Notes: a model not told the origin generated them from the letters alone. A stretch of DNA of 64,000 bases from Mycoplasmopsis agalactiae 14628 (GCF_000266865.1 NZ_AJPR01000011.1:62001-126000); one strand, 5' to 3'. Positions 1 through 11,139 are shown, counted from the first letter of the stretch. A program made the numbers and translations.

Positions 1-689
1 AATGCACCAATTGTACGTTTTTCGGGTTGGTCTTTATAAATTTGTGAGAAGTAATCTGCAAGAGCACGACCAGCTATATAAGCAGCTTGTTTAGTGTCAA
101 AGATAACTGGAACAAAGTGACCTTCACCTATTTTTTCAATAAATGTTTTAAAATTTGCATCAGTCTCTGTGAAAAGATTAAAGTCAACAGTGATAAAGAC
201 AATATTATTTTCTTTAATCTTATTGATGTAAGTTTGATCTAAGCCAACAAGTGCATCTCTGTGAGTGAATCCACAAAGAACAATGTATTTAAAACCACTG
301 TCAATAGCGTTTTTGTAAGCCTCAAGTAATTGACCTTTTTTAGGTTCATAAACTTTGTTTCTTAAGCCTTTATTACCACTAACTTGTGCTTTGTCTAAAC
401 CAAGTTCATAAGAAACTTTGTGAACTGCTTCTCATCCTGATTGGTTAAATGATTCATCATGCACAGAACCTTCATCAGTTATAAAGGTTGCCTTAGGTGC
501 ATTTTCAACAGTTAAGCCTTCTCTTAGTTTAAGTCCTTTACGAGAAGTAATGTGTGCAAGTGTTGAAATAGTTTTTACACCATCAACTTCTGTTTCTTTA
601 AAGTACTTGTCGCCACAAGATGCAGCAACTAATGGTACTGATAAAACAGGAGCAGCCCCTAAAAATAGATAGAATTTATTTTTCTTCAT
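1..689 (-). CDS. BMP-family (P48-like) nucleoside-binding lipoprotein, partial
   Basis: Substrate-binding lipoprotein of the basic membrane protein (BMP) family, which captures nucleosides at the cell surface for an ABC importer. The start at 689 gives a lysine-rich N-terminus, a hydrophobic segment and a lipobox ending VAASC (Cys25). Family features follow, including an SGFKYIVLCGFTHRDAL stretch and a DTKQAAYIAGRALADYF stretch. In-frame UGA at 432-434 is read as Trp. The C-terminus lies beyond base 1 of the window. An AGGGAT-like ribosome site precedes the ATG. The ATPase and permeases of this importer type lie on the opposite strand from 1374. It resembles the P48 lipoprotein of M. agalactiae/M. 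bovis; that identity is from memory. Confidence 0.9.
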
Positions 690-758
690 TTTTATCCCTA
701 ATTCAAATATATAAAGTTCAAAAATTAAATTTTCCAGTTTAGTTTTTAAACCATATAT

Positions 759-764
759 ATTATA
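759..764 (-). promoter_or_regulatory. -10 box of the P48-like lipoprotein gene
   Basis: TATAAT on the minus strand, about 70 bases upstream of the ATG at 689. No convincing -35 element is seen. Confidence 0.45.
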
Positions 765-810
765 TTAAATTTAATATTAACTAATAGTAGTGTGAAACAG
801 GCAAATTAAA

Positions 811-1260
811 CTAATTAAACAATAAAACAGACTCTATTACTTTTCTTTCAGTTTTAGTAATTTTTAACCCTTTATTATTAAGTGTGTTAAACACCAAAAT
901 ACCTATAAACAAGTTGAATACTATCGATACATTGCCAGGATGATACTTACTTCAAATATTTTCGCCAGGCTTTTTATTCATTAAAAAATTCATTCATTTG
1001 CTTAACGTTAAAAGCATGCAAAATGGGCCAATTAAAAACACAAGCAGTAAAAAACTTGCTGATGCTATAGAACTAAAAGTAATAAGCAAAGTTTTTTGCT
1101 TAGAATACATCAGAGCAAACATAATCATGAAAAAAGTTAAAAGAGTTAGAAAGCCTAGAAAAAATATTATAAGAATTCTAAATTTTTTATTTTGATCATA
1201 GGAAGCTAGTTTTTCTAATTTTTTTATCTCAATATTCATTAACTTTATATTTTTATTCAT
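811..1260 (-). CDS. Hypothetical membrane protein, 149 aa
   Basis: Family not recognised. The start at 1260 follows AAGGGA by six bases. An in-frame UGA at 994-996 is Trp, so the frame runs on to TAG at 811-813. The N-terminal quarter is charged (MNIEIKKLEKLASYDQNKK). Two adjacent membrane segments follow (about residues 28-50 and 60-84) and then a short hydrophilic tail. It lies directly upstream of the P48-like lipoprotein on the same strand and is divergent from the ATPase gene. A link with the nucleoside importer is possible only by position. Confidence 0.75.
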
Positions 1261-1321
1261 AAATTCCCTTACTAATTACTAAATTTAGCATTCCAAAGGC
1301 TAACATAAAAAAACATTTATA

Positions 1322-1327
1322 TATAAT
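1322..1327 (+). promoter_or_regulatory. -10 box of the nucleoside ABC operon
   Basis: TATAAT about 46 bases before the ATG at 1374, in the divergent intergenic region. The upstream TAACAT is a weak -35 candidate. Confidence 0.4.
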
Positions 1328-1373
1328 TAAATTGTATTTACTTAAATATATTTTATACAAGAAAGGGGGTTTT

Positions 1374-2978
1374 ATGGAGCATGAATATGCCGTTGAATTT
1401 GAGCATGTTACTAAAGACTTTGTTGGTATAAGGGCCAATGATGACGTAACTTTCAAAGTTAAAAAAGGCTCAATTCACGCGCTTATTGGTGAAAATGGTG
1501 CTGGCAAAAGTACGCTAACATCAATTTTATTTGGTTTATATGAACCAACTGAAGGGTCAGTCAAAATTAATGGTAAATCAGTAATTGTTAAGAACCCTAA
1601 CCAAGCTAATGAAATAGGTATTGGTATGGTTCACCAACATTTTAAATTAGTTGCTGCTTATACTAATTTACAAAATGTAATTATGGGTTCTGAGTTCACT
1701 TACAATTATTCAATGGGCACATTGGATCTTAAGTTAGCTAAAGCTAAAATTAAAAGTATTCAAGAGCTATATGATTTACATTTTAATCTAAACCAAAAAA
1801 CATCTAAAGCAACTGTAGCAACTCAACAAAAAGTTGAGATCATGAAGATGCTTTACCGTGATGCTGAAATTTTGATTTTTGATGAACCTACAGCAGTTTT
1901 AACAGACCAAGAAATTCAAGGTTTACTTAAAACAATGCAAGTTTTTAAGGAAAACGGCAAAACCATCATTTTTATTTCCCATAAACTCAACGAAGTTAAG
2001 CAAGTTGCAGATGAAGCAACTGTTTTAAGAAAAGGAAAGGTAATTGGAACATATGATGTATCCAAAACATCTATTCCGCAGTTAGCTGAGGCTATGGTTG
2101 GTCAAAAAGTTGTTGAGACCAAAAACACTTCATTATTTGATGGTTATGATAAACCAGAGCTTATCTCATTTGAAAATGTTTCAACTAAGAAAAACAGAGA
2201 TTCAGTTTCTTTAAAAGATGTGTCATTTAAAGTTCATCCTGGCGAGATTTTAGCAATAGCTGGTGTTGAAGGCAATGGTCAAGAAACATTAGAATATGTT
2301 TTAGCAGGCCTAGTTAAACCATCAAAAGGCGAAATTAAAATTAAAAATCCTGATTTTGATTTAAATAATCCAAAATCAGTTGTTGAGTTCAACATAACCA
2401 ACTGAAGTGTTGATAAAAAGAACAGAGAAGCCAAAATTAACATTGTGCCAGGTGACAGACACAAGCACGGACTAGTTTTAGATTTTAGTATCAGAGACAA
2501 CTCTATTCTAAGATTGCTAAATAATAAAACTTATGCACCATTTGGTTTTATTAAAGCCAACAAAAAAGAAGAATTGTTCCAAAACATTGTCACTAACTTT
2601 GACGTTAGAGGTACAAACCATGGTAATTCTTTAGCTAGATCTCTTTCTGGCGGTAACCAACAAAAAGCAATTGTTGGTAGAGAAATGAGTACAGAGCACA
2701 ACCTACTTGTGATAGTACAACCAACCAGAGGGCTTGACGTTGGAGCAATTGACTTAATCCATAAGAAAATTCTCTTAGAAAAACAAGCGGGCAAAGCTAT
2801 ATTGTTAATTTCATATGAGCTTGATGAAATTTTGGCTTTGGCTGACACAATCGCTGTTATTAATGATGGTAGAATATTAGATCTTAAACCTGCAGCACAA
2901 TTTAATAGAACTGAAATAGGTTTATTAATGGCTGCATCAAATAAGAATGATGAAACAGAAGGAGAGGGCAATGAATAA
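1374..2978 (+). CDS. Nucleoside/simple-sugar ABC importer, tandem ATPase subunit
   Basis: A 534-residue protein with two fused ATPase domains, of the RbsA/MglA/NupA type, which powers import with the two permeases that follow. Domain 1 has an intact Walker A (GENGAGKS, residues 39-46) and Walker B (FDEPT, about 170), but its signature is degenerate (ATVATQQK). Domain 2 has a degenerate Walker A (GVEGNGQE) but a perfect signature, LSGGNQQK, at about 424, followed by QPTRGLDVGA. Pairing the good halves leaves one consensus ATP site, which is usual for this family. The ATG at 1374 sits behind AAAGGGGG; an ATG at 1332 lacks such a site. UGA at 2404 is Trp. The stop overlaps the next gene by eight bases. 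Confidence 0.93.
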
Positions 2979-4959
2979 GAGTGCTGAAAAACAACAAAAT
3001 CCTGTTTTATCATTCTTTAGGAATTTCTGAAGCAAGGTTAAAAAAGGCGTAAATGCCGATAGTGCTGTTTCAACAAGAAGAAAAGCATATAACTCAATTT
3101 GATCAGTTGTGTTTGGAATTTTTATATCAAGCATTGTGCTTTTAGTATTTTTCCAAACCAATCCATTTGAGTTTTTTGCCCAAGTTTTCAATGCCACAGC
3201 AACTAAAGGCAACATAGACTGAGTTTATATTTTTATTATTTACTCACTAGCATCAATTGGTGTCGGATTCTCCTTTAAAACAGGGCTATTCAACATTGGG
3301 GTTGCTGGACAAATGTCACTTTCGGGTGTTATTTGTTTAGCATTAATTAACCAAAGTAATGTAATTGAAAGCAATGGTGTTATTAAAAACCAAGGCTTAG
3401 TGTTCTTAATAATGCTTCTTTCAATTGTTATAGGCTTCTTATATGCTGCAATAGCTGGATTATGTAAAGCATTTTTCAACATCCATGAAGTAGTTTCAAC
3501 TATTTTACTTAACTGAGTGGCCGTTTACATTGGTAGTTTTATATTTGGTTCAAAATCACCATTTAATAACAGTTTTGTGTTTAAAAATACATCAACTGGT
3601 TCAGCTCCTATTAACATTTCAGGTGGGTTTTTTGATAAAAGTTCATTCTGAATTTTTGGAATAGTATTGGTAGCGTTTGTGTCGCTAACTCTATACATGA
3701 TTTTTGCATTTACCTCTTTAGGTTACAAAATCAAAATGAATGGACTTAACAAAGATGCTAGCTCATATGCTGGAGTTAATCAAAAATTAACAACAGTTTT
3801 ATCAATGGGCTTTTCTGGTGCATTAGCAGGACTTGCAGGATTTATTCACTTTGTCTTTAAAGCTAAGCAGTATGATGTCATAACGCTAACCAGTCCGCTG
3901 CCACTAGGTTTTGACACAATAGCTATATCATTAATTGGTATTAACTCGCCAATAGGAATTCTTTTCTCATCAGTTTTCTACACGATGCTCGAGTTTTCTA
4001 GAATTGAATTAATTAGTTTTTACTCAACTAGTGGTGTTAAAGAAGGTGGTATTGACCTAGTTGTTGGTGTTATTATCTTTACTTCAGCTCTTGCCTTGAT
4101 GTTTACTAATTTCAGGCCTATTCGGAAATTTAGGTTATGGATTTCCTTGCTGACCCAAAAAGTGTATAAAGGACATTATCAAATCTACAAAGAAAAAGTT
4201 AAAGCAGTTAAAGAAAACACTAAAACACTTCTTATTGAAGCACGTAAAGTTTATGCAGAAAATAAACCAAAATACAAAGAGATTAAGAGCAAAATTAGAG
4301 ATATAGAGAATGAAGCCTTAATTAAAGTTAAACAAGGAACTGATAAAAAGTTAGATAAGAAATTATCAAACAGAGAGATAGAGAAAATTTTCCAAAAGTT
4401 AGCTAAAGATAAAGTTGCACTTAATCAAGAATTATCAAGATATGGTTACTTTGATATTAAAGATATCAAAAACCTTAAAAATGTTAAGTTAACTCAATTA
4501 AAAGTTGAACTTAAAAAGATACAAGAAGAATTGCTGGACAATTACCTATTTATTGAATCAAGACTAATTTTTGCTCAAAGATTATATGACCAAAAGCACT
4601 ATAAAATAGTCAAAGAACATAATTTAGAGCAATTTAAAAACGAATTATTTTATCTTTATGAAGATAAAAAAGCAATGATTAAAGATCTTAATAAGCAAAT
4701 AAAAAGTGCTCAAGCACAAAACAATGCTGAATTAGTTAATAAATTGACAGATGAACTAGCTAAGTCACGTGAAGAGTTAACTCAAATTAAAGCTAATTAT
4801 GATGTTTACAAAAAAGATTTATTAGCTTCATATAAAGGTATTGAAGTTAAAAATGATTCTAGCGATGAAAATTCAAATATTGGCATAAGTCAAGACTTGT
4901 TCCATCATTATAAAGAAAAAGTTAAAGCAATAGAAGCTGTAATAACAGGAGGTAATTAA
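2971..4959 (+). CDS. Nucleoside ABC importer permease with long C-terminal coiled coil
   Basis: Inner-membrane permease of the branched-chain/ribose (BPD_transp_2) family, 662 aa. The N-terminal 390 or so residues hold about eight to ten membrane segments and family motifs such as GLFNIGVAGQMSLSG and GFDTIAISLIG. From about residue 395 to the end the protein becomes highly charged and heptad-like (rich in K, E, L and Q), so a cytoplasmic coiled-coil tail of about 260 residues is predicted. Typical permeases of this family are about 330-400 aa, so the tail is unusual. The start at 2971 overlaps the ATPase stop and the end overlaps the next permease by one base, which indicates translational coupling. 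Confidence 0.92.
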
Positions 4960-5936
4960 TGGAAAGTATAGCATTTATAACTAACGAAACATTATTCTTC
5001 GCCTGTGTTCTTGGACTAGCAGCTATTGCTGGAATATTTGCAGAAAGATCAGGAACAGTTAATATTGCAATCGAAGGTACAATGTCAGTTGGCGCACTTG
5101 GATATTGTATTACTTCTGCCCTTTTCACTAGTGGCGGGAGAATAAACGGGCTTAATTTAGATGTACCTGGTCTTGAGATAATTTCACTTATATTTGCCGC
5201 ACTATTTGGCTCGTTGTTTTCACTATTGCTAGGTTTAGCAACAATAAAACTAAAAGCCGAACACACAATAACTGGTGTTGCATTAAACCTTTTATCAGTT
5301 GGTATTTGTGCTGCAATTATGAACCCATCTCTTTTAGGCAATCCACAGAAGCAAATTGATCATACTGTTAAAGAGCTTGCATTAAGCACAAACTATAACA
5401 ATTTTGGAAACATTTTAAGCTTTAAATTGTTCTTACTAATTGCTGTTGTAGTTATTTCATGATTTGCGCTAAACAAAACAAAATGAGGTCTACGTTTCAA
5501 AGCAGTTGGTGAAAATCCACAAGCTGTTGACGTTGCTGGTATTAATGTTTACAAATACAAATGAACAGGAATTGTTATTTCTGGATGTATAGCAGGAATG
5601 GCAGGCGGGGTTTTTGCCCAAAAACTTCCATTTACAGGGCAAACTAATGGTTTTGGTTTCCTAGCCTTAGCAATTATGATTATGTCACACTGAAATGTCT
5701 TAATTGTTCCGGTTTGTGCCTTATTCTTTGGTTTCTTCCAACAAATAGGCGCATGATTACTTAGCGTTGAATTTGACAAAGTAGTTACTGTAGAAACAAG
5801 AGACAAAGTACAAAAATTTGGTGAACTAATTAAAGCTATTCCATATGTGCTTACACTTATTTCAATTATGGCCTTTAGTGGTCTGGCTCCTGGCCCTGCC
5901 GCTTCTGGTATAAACTACGATAAGTCTAAGAGATAA
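4959..5936 (+). CDS. Nucleoside ABC importer permease, second subunit
   Basis: A 325-aa permease of the same family as its neighbour, without the coiled-coil tail. Family motifs include GIFAERSGTVNIAIEGTMSVG near the N-terminus and the later ENPQAVDVAGINVYKYKW and AGMAGGVFAQ regions. Several UGA codons are read as Trp. The ATG at 4959 overlaps the previous TAA by one base, and AGGAGG lies just upstream. It is the last gene of the importer operon and is followed by an intrinsic terminator. With the ATPase, the other permease and a BMP lipoprotein it should form a nucleoside importer. Confidence 0.92.
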
Positions 5937-5951
5937 TTAATCATAAATTGT

Positions 5952-5989
5952 AATCAGCTCAGAGCAAAAACTGAGCTGATTTTATTTAT
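5952..5989 (+). terminator. Intrinsic terminator after the nucleoside ABC operon
   Basis: Perfect 11-bp stem (AATCAGCTCAG with CTGAGCTGATT) around an eight-base loop, followed by a T-rich run. Confidence 0.9.
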
Positions 5990-6000
5990 TACCTGCAGCA

Positions 6001-6011
6001 CTATAAAACAG
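6001..6011 (+). repeat. CTATAAAACAG dispersed element, copy 1
   Basis: Exact copy just after the terminator of the nucleoside ABC operon, in the sense of that operon. An inverted copy lies at 6093-6103. Confidence 0.7.
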
Positions 6012-6092
6012 CATTCTTGGTAGTAAAATTGCATATCTTTAGCAAACATGCTTTTTATGCATTTTAATCATACACAAATAAGACCAAAAGAA

Positions 6093-6103
6093 CTGTTTTA
6101 TAG
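6093..6103 (-). repeat. CTATAAAACAG dispersed element, copy 2 (inverted)
   Basis: Exact reverse complement of the copy at 6001, 81 bases away. Together they could form a long-loop hairpin between the importer operon and the kinase genes. Confidence 0.7.
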
Positions 6104-6234
6104 GCATACAGAGCCAAAAATGAAAAAATTTTTTTCATTTTCTATACCTGCTATAACACTTTCGTTTTTTGTCTTTTTTAAGGATTTAAAATATGTAAAA
6201 TAATTATGTTTTTAAAACTACAAAGGAGAATGAT

Positions 6235-6897
6235 ATGCTAATAGGAATAAGCGGAATGATAAGCAGTGGCAAAAGCACACTAACAGCAAAATTACACAAG
6301 CATTTTAACACTTCATTAATGCTTAAAGAATATGATGAAGAAAGCGAAGTGTTTAATACATTTTTAAAATGACTATATGAAAAACAACCGAACTTAACTA
6401 TTGGCTTTCAATCATATGTTGTGGAAAATCACACAACGAAATTAAGCGAACTAATTGACGAGTTTAACAAGCTAAATAAAAACTGAGAAACCGATCATAT
6501 ATTTTTAGATCGCTTCAGCATTGAACATTACATATTTGCAAATGTAAATTTAAGACCTAAAGGCCAAAATTACTTAAACGGATATGATGCCTTGTTTACT
6601 CACTTAATTACAAAAGACGAAACCCCTGATATTGCCATATATTTAGATATGAGCTGAGAAACATTTTTAAAAAGAATTTTTGAACGTGGAAGGCAAGTTG
6701 AAATTGATAATTTTTATGCAAATGAAGAATATTTCAAGACTTTGTACAATTTATACAAAGACTTATTCATTAAGCAAGCTGAAAAATTTAAGCTAGAGTA
6801 CAAAATTATTGAAACCGATAATCTTACTGAAGATGAAGTGTTTGAAAAAGCTTTAGAAATTATCGCAAATCATAAAAAAACTTTCAGAAGGGGATAG
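6235..6897 (+). CDS. Deoxynucleoside kinase (dNK family), first tandem copy
   Basis: A 220-aa kinase that phosphorylates deoxynucleosides (dAdo/dGuo/dCyd type) to 5'-monophosphates for DNA precursor salvage. The P-loop GMISSGKS is at residues 7-14. The FLDRFSIEHYIFA stretch matches the DR(S) substrate motif, and an ERGRQVEIDNFYANEEYF lid/LID-like region follows. Several UGA codons are Trp. Start chosen at 6235 behind AAAGGAG; an out-of-frame ATG lies at 6230. A near-identical architecture follows at 6899, with only one base between the two genes. Nucleoside supply could come from the importer just upstream. Exact substrate preference cannot be read from sequence. Confidence 0.92.
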
Positions 6898-6898
6898 G

Positions 6899-7552
6899 AT
6901 GATAATTGGCATAAGCGGAATGATAAGCAGCGGCAAAAGCACGCTTGTTAAAAAACTCAGTGATTATTATCCAAACTCAATTTATATTGAAGAATTTAGT
7001 GAAAATGATCCGGTTTTTAACACTTTTTTAAGGTGATGCTATGAAAAGCAACCAAACACTGATATTGCTTTTCAATCATTTTTAGTTGAATCACTAACTG
7101 ATTCTTTTCATAAGCAAAAAGATAAGTTTGCAAAAACAAATGACTCCCAAAACAGTCATATGTTTTTGGACAGATTTATTTTAGAGCACTACATTTTTGC
7201 CGCCGCAACTTTGAATAAGAAGAAAAAGAAATATTTTGAAGCTTTTGATAAGTTATTTAATCACATATATGATCCAAGCTGTAACCCAGACTTTGCTCTT
7301 TTTATTGATATAAATTGAGAAACATTTAAGTCTAGAATTTTCCAAAGAGGCAGAAAAGTTGAAATAGACAACTTTTATGAAAACGAAGAGTATTTCAAAT
7401 ATTTACACAAAATTTATAAAGAAACCTTTATTGATTTAGCTATAAAGTACAATATTCCATATGAAATAATTGATTCAAATAACAAATCAGATACTGATGT
7501 ATTTAATGAAGCAGTGTCAAAAATTAAGAAACACATTAAAGAAACAAAATAA
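6899..7552 (+). CDS. Deoxynucleoside kinase (dNK family), second tandem copy
   Basis: A 217-aa paralogue of the preceding kinase, starting one base after its stop codon. AAGGGGAT, inside the end of the first gene, serves as ribosome site. The P-loop GMISSGKS, the MFLDRFILEHYIFA motif and the QRGRKVEIDNFYENEEYF motif are conserved. The middle and C-terminus are more divergent, so the pair may have split substrate preferences. This is a tandem duplication in a co-transcribed pair, closed by a terminator. Confidence 0.92.
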
Positions 7553-7553
7553 G

Positions 7554-7580
7554 ATCAGGCACGCAGACCTGATTTTTTTA
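7554..7580 (+). terminator. Intrinsic terminator after the kinase pair
   Basis: ATCAGG with CCTGAT around an eight-base loop, followed by seven T residues. Confidence 0.8.
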
Positions 7581-7585
7581 TATGA

Positions 7586-7596
7586 CTATAAAACAG
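7586..7596 (+). repeat. CTATAAAACAG dispersed element, copy 3
   Basis: Exact copy 34 bases after the stop of the second kinase, in its sense orientation, between two convergent genes. Confidence 0.7.
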
Positions 7597-7605
7597 GCAT
7601 ATAAG

Positions 7606-9537
7606 TTAGTTTTTATTAACTATTTCTTGTATATATGAGGTATCAAACAATTTGCTATAAGCATTTGACCCATCAGGATTTTTTGGAAATTCTATATCAG
7701 GACTTACTCCATATTCATAGCTTTCAAAGTTTTTGTTAGCAAAAACATTATTACTGCTTAAAACTGCAATATTGCCTGTCGGTAACACAGACATTTTTAA
7801 ATATGAAGCACCACCTTGTGTTTTATAACCAATTATTTTGGCTAAATTATTATCCTTTACAACACCAGCAAATAAGTTTCCAGACGAATAAGTTACTGGC
7901 GATGTTAAAAGGTAAAATTTAAAGTCTTTTTTAGGTGTTCTAGACTTAACCTTCGTTGCATTTTTAGTGCCTGATTGTGGGTTAATTAGATTGTAGTTAA
8001 ACTCTTTGTCAGTTATAAAACCTAGTAATTCATAAACTGCATAAAGTGAACCACCAAGCATATTAGAAAAATCTAATACAATATTTTTTATTTCTTTTGA
8101 TTTATATTCATCAAACGCCGACTCCAAAATACTTGTTATGCCATCTATTAGAGCATCAAAACGCACAATCAGCGTTTTATTATCTGGTGTTAAAGTTGAC
8201 TTAACAAAGCCATTTCCATTTCTTGGAGACATTTTTTGAAAACTAAAATAAAGTTTTCAATACTCTTTAATTATTTTAGTGTCATCAAAACTATTATTTA
8301 AATCATCATACTGCTTTTCATCTTGATTATATCCATTCATAAATAGTTTGGTATGTAAATCATCTAAACCATTTATTACTGAATGAACTGTTTTATAGTG
8401 CTTTTCGTCAGAATCCAACAAACCTGTCTTATATTTATTTAAAAAGCCTAAAGGTCAATTAGGATCTTTATTTTTTATGCCATAGAAGTTATCTAGAAGA
8501 AAGTGAAAGAATTTAAATTGGTATTCCTTCATGCTTTCGCTTATTACTTTTTTATTTGGATTAGTGTTGCTTAACATTTGTCTATATTCTAGATTTTCTG
8601 GAGAATGCAATTCATAAAAATTAAAGATAAGTACTCTATCGTTATTAAAATAAAACTGATTTACAGATTCACTTAAGAGAACTTGATTTATGACATTAAA
8701 AGGAACAAAAATTTTGTTATCATGCTTTATCATTTCAAGCCCATATCTTTTTAAATCGATAACAACAGGCTTATCATTGCTGATTGTTTCATCTTTAATT
8801 TCAAATAGAAGGCTTTGTTGATATTCTCTTGGCAATATTGAGTTCAAAAATTCATAACTAGATAAAATTATTTGTTGATTTTGATAATAAAATTTAAGTG
8901 AGTAATTTTGCTCAAATGGCTTATTGCCATTTGATGAATTAAACTTATTTATAGAGTTAATGGTAAAAGTATCATTATTATAAGAATAATTAATTTGCTT
9001 TTGCAAATCATATATTTTGGATTGATAACTTACATCATAGTAATTTTGTTCAAATTCTAGAATCCCATCTGATATTTTTAGAAAATCATCAACAGAAATG
9101 TAATTTATATCATTAAGTTCATAAAAATCAACACTGTTAGTAATAGGGACAACGGTTCTAGTTATAGAACTTAATTCATATGTTGACTTAGTGAAATTAG
9201 GGACATATTTTAGATAAACATTTAAATCAGAATTAACAACATAATCATTTGGAATTGGTGATTTAAAATCTTTATCAAAAAAATGACCAGCAAATTTATA
9301 TCCTGGTTTTAGAATAGTTTCAAAATTGATAACCGAATTAGTATCAATTTGGATTTCTTTGACTGGTTTATTATCAGCGAAGTAAACGATATTTGCGTGT
9401 TTTTTAGGGTGGCTAATTACTGTTTTGTCTTTAACTTTTCCATTATTAACATTGGTTATATTTATTTCTTTATTATTGCAACTAATTAAGGCTGTAGCAA
9501 AAACAGTACTTGTCAAAAACCCAATACCCTTTTTCAT
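7606..9537 (-). CDS. Surface lipoprotein with C-terminal S41-type protease domain
   Basis: A 643-aa lipoprotein. The ATG at 9537 follows AAGGAG; an upstream ATG at 9567 would bury the signal peptide. The signal ends in a lipobox at ALISC (Cys20). Residues 49-111 resemble an InlB/Flg_new (Listeria-Bacteroides) beta repeat: a GYKFAGHFFDKDF core followed by LNVYLKYVP. The last 210 residues or so match S41 (tail-specific/IRBP-like) peptidases: VLDFSNMLGGS, the YSSGNLFAGVVKDN motif with Ser551/Ser552 as likely nucleophile region, and KIIGYKTQGGAS. UGA codons at 8257 and 8452 are Trp. It probably acts outside the membrane on peptides or proteins. The catalytic base was not assigned, so activity is unproven. 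Confidence 0.87.
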
Positions 9538-9639
9538 GACACTCCTTATTTTTTTTAAAAAACACAATCGATCATTTCTTTATTAAAAGTATACAGAAAT
9601 AAACAAAATGTCCCAAAAAAGCTATTTTAAAGGTTTATT

Positions 9640-11103
9640 CTACTTTAGAACAGTTGTTCTAAACATAGGCGGAATGTGCTTTTGTTGCAATTTTGAGTCT
9701 TTATTAACAAAGTGTTGATGGTTAACTCCCGAACTAACTTTTCATGAGCTCAAGTCATGATCAAAAGCTTTAGCAGTTCCAAACATTCCATACATAGATT
9801 CAACTTTTTCAACTTTTCAATTTTTGATGTCTTGATTAAACTTATCTGTTTCAGCAAACATTCTATCCATACTTTTAACTTTAGAAACATTTCAGTTATC
9901 TAATTTGCTATTAAAAACAGAAGCACCTCAAAACATGTCAGCCATATCAGCAACATTGTGTGTTTTTCAGCCGCTTAAATCTTGATCAAATTTCTGTGCA
10001 CCGGAAAACATAGAATACATTGTTGTTACACTCTTTGTATCTCAAGTTTTTAGCGGTTTGTTAAAACTTGATGCTTCAAAAAATGTAGAACTCATATTCT
10101 GAACATTAGAGGTGTTTCAGCCCTCTAATGACTGATCAAAATTTGAAGCCTTACTAAATGTTGAAAGTAAACTAACGATATTGGCTGTGTTTCATTTTTC
10201 AAGATTTTTAACTTCTTTTGCTTTTATACCAGCAAATGATTCAGAAAGAGAATTAACTTTTAATGGAAGATGTTCAGGCACTTCAATTGTGTTTTCTGGA
10301 GCAGTTAATAATCTGATAAATTTTCCCGATTCATCTTTAAAATAGCCTAATTGCTTAATTATGACTTTTTTATCAGCAGCAATCTTAAGACTTTTAGGGT
10401 CTTTAGTGTATGAGACAGTTGTATTAGTCTCATCACCACTTAATGCATAAATAATAGGAACAGAATCCTTAATATCTCCAAATCTTAAGGTAATTTTTTC
10501 ATCACCAACAAGAAGATCAATAACCTGTTTAGTGTTATTTTTCTTGATTGAATCGTTTGATAATTCACTGTTAAAAAGCTTTAAAAATTTAGATGTTTTA
10601 TCATTAACGTAAACTTTTAACTGTTCAACAACATCATTGTATGTATGAAAATCAGCAAAACCATATTTATGCTTCCTTCACAACGTTTCAATTTTATTTT
10701 TAAGACTTTCTTGATCTTCCTTTGTAATCTTTCCCTCGGGCTGTTCTTTATTTTTTTCAGAAGGGATTATCCCAAAATGAAGAGATTCATGTGTGTCATT
10801 ACTATTAACATCAGGAGAATCAGACAACATTTTTTCATTTTCTTTAATTAAATTGTTTGGATCTACTTGTGATTTATTATTCTCTGTGCTTGTTTCGCTT
10901 TTTGATCCATTATTGGAATTAGATTCCTTATTATTGTTAGAGTTTGAATCGTCATCCACTAGAGGAAGAACATTAGCCCCCCCCCTATTTATAGGATTAT
11001 TTTCTGTACTGCTGTATTTTGTACAACTAGCTGAAATTGCCGGGATTAGCAGCGATGATAATACTGATAAAAGAAGCAGTCTATTTTTAATTTTATTTTT
11101 CAT
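9640..11103 (-). CDS. DUF285 (BspA-like repeat) lipoprotein with poly-G tract
   Basis: A 487-aa lipoprotein with lipobox AISASC (Cys27), a low-complexity N/S/E/K linker (about residues 30-95), and a conserved KHKYGFADFHTYNDVV segment. About six 25-residue repeats of the DUF285 type follow (pattern WNTSNVQNMSSTFFEASSFN). These amphipathic repeats are called PARCEL in mycoplasmas and make solenoid surface proteins. At DNA level the repeats carry a TTGATCAAA-like palindrome. Codons for Arg40-Gly42-Ala43 contain nine consecutive G (10977-10985, written C on plus), a candidate slippage site. Paralogue of the next gene. AAAGGAA precedes the start. Confidence 0.9.
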
Positions 11104-11139
11104 AAATATTATTCCTTTTGTTCACTTTTTTGTTTAGGT

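Noticed and set aside
4922-5341. A 139-codon minus-strand frame
   Set aside because: It is antisense to the second nucleoside permease, whose family motifs are clear.
8388-8398. Coding copies of CTATAAAACAG (also 30694-30704 and 41838-41848) listed as separate features
   Set aside because: They lie inside solid coding frames where codons for Tyr-Lys-Thr or similar could produce them by chance, so they are counted in the finding but not annotated as elements.
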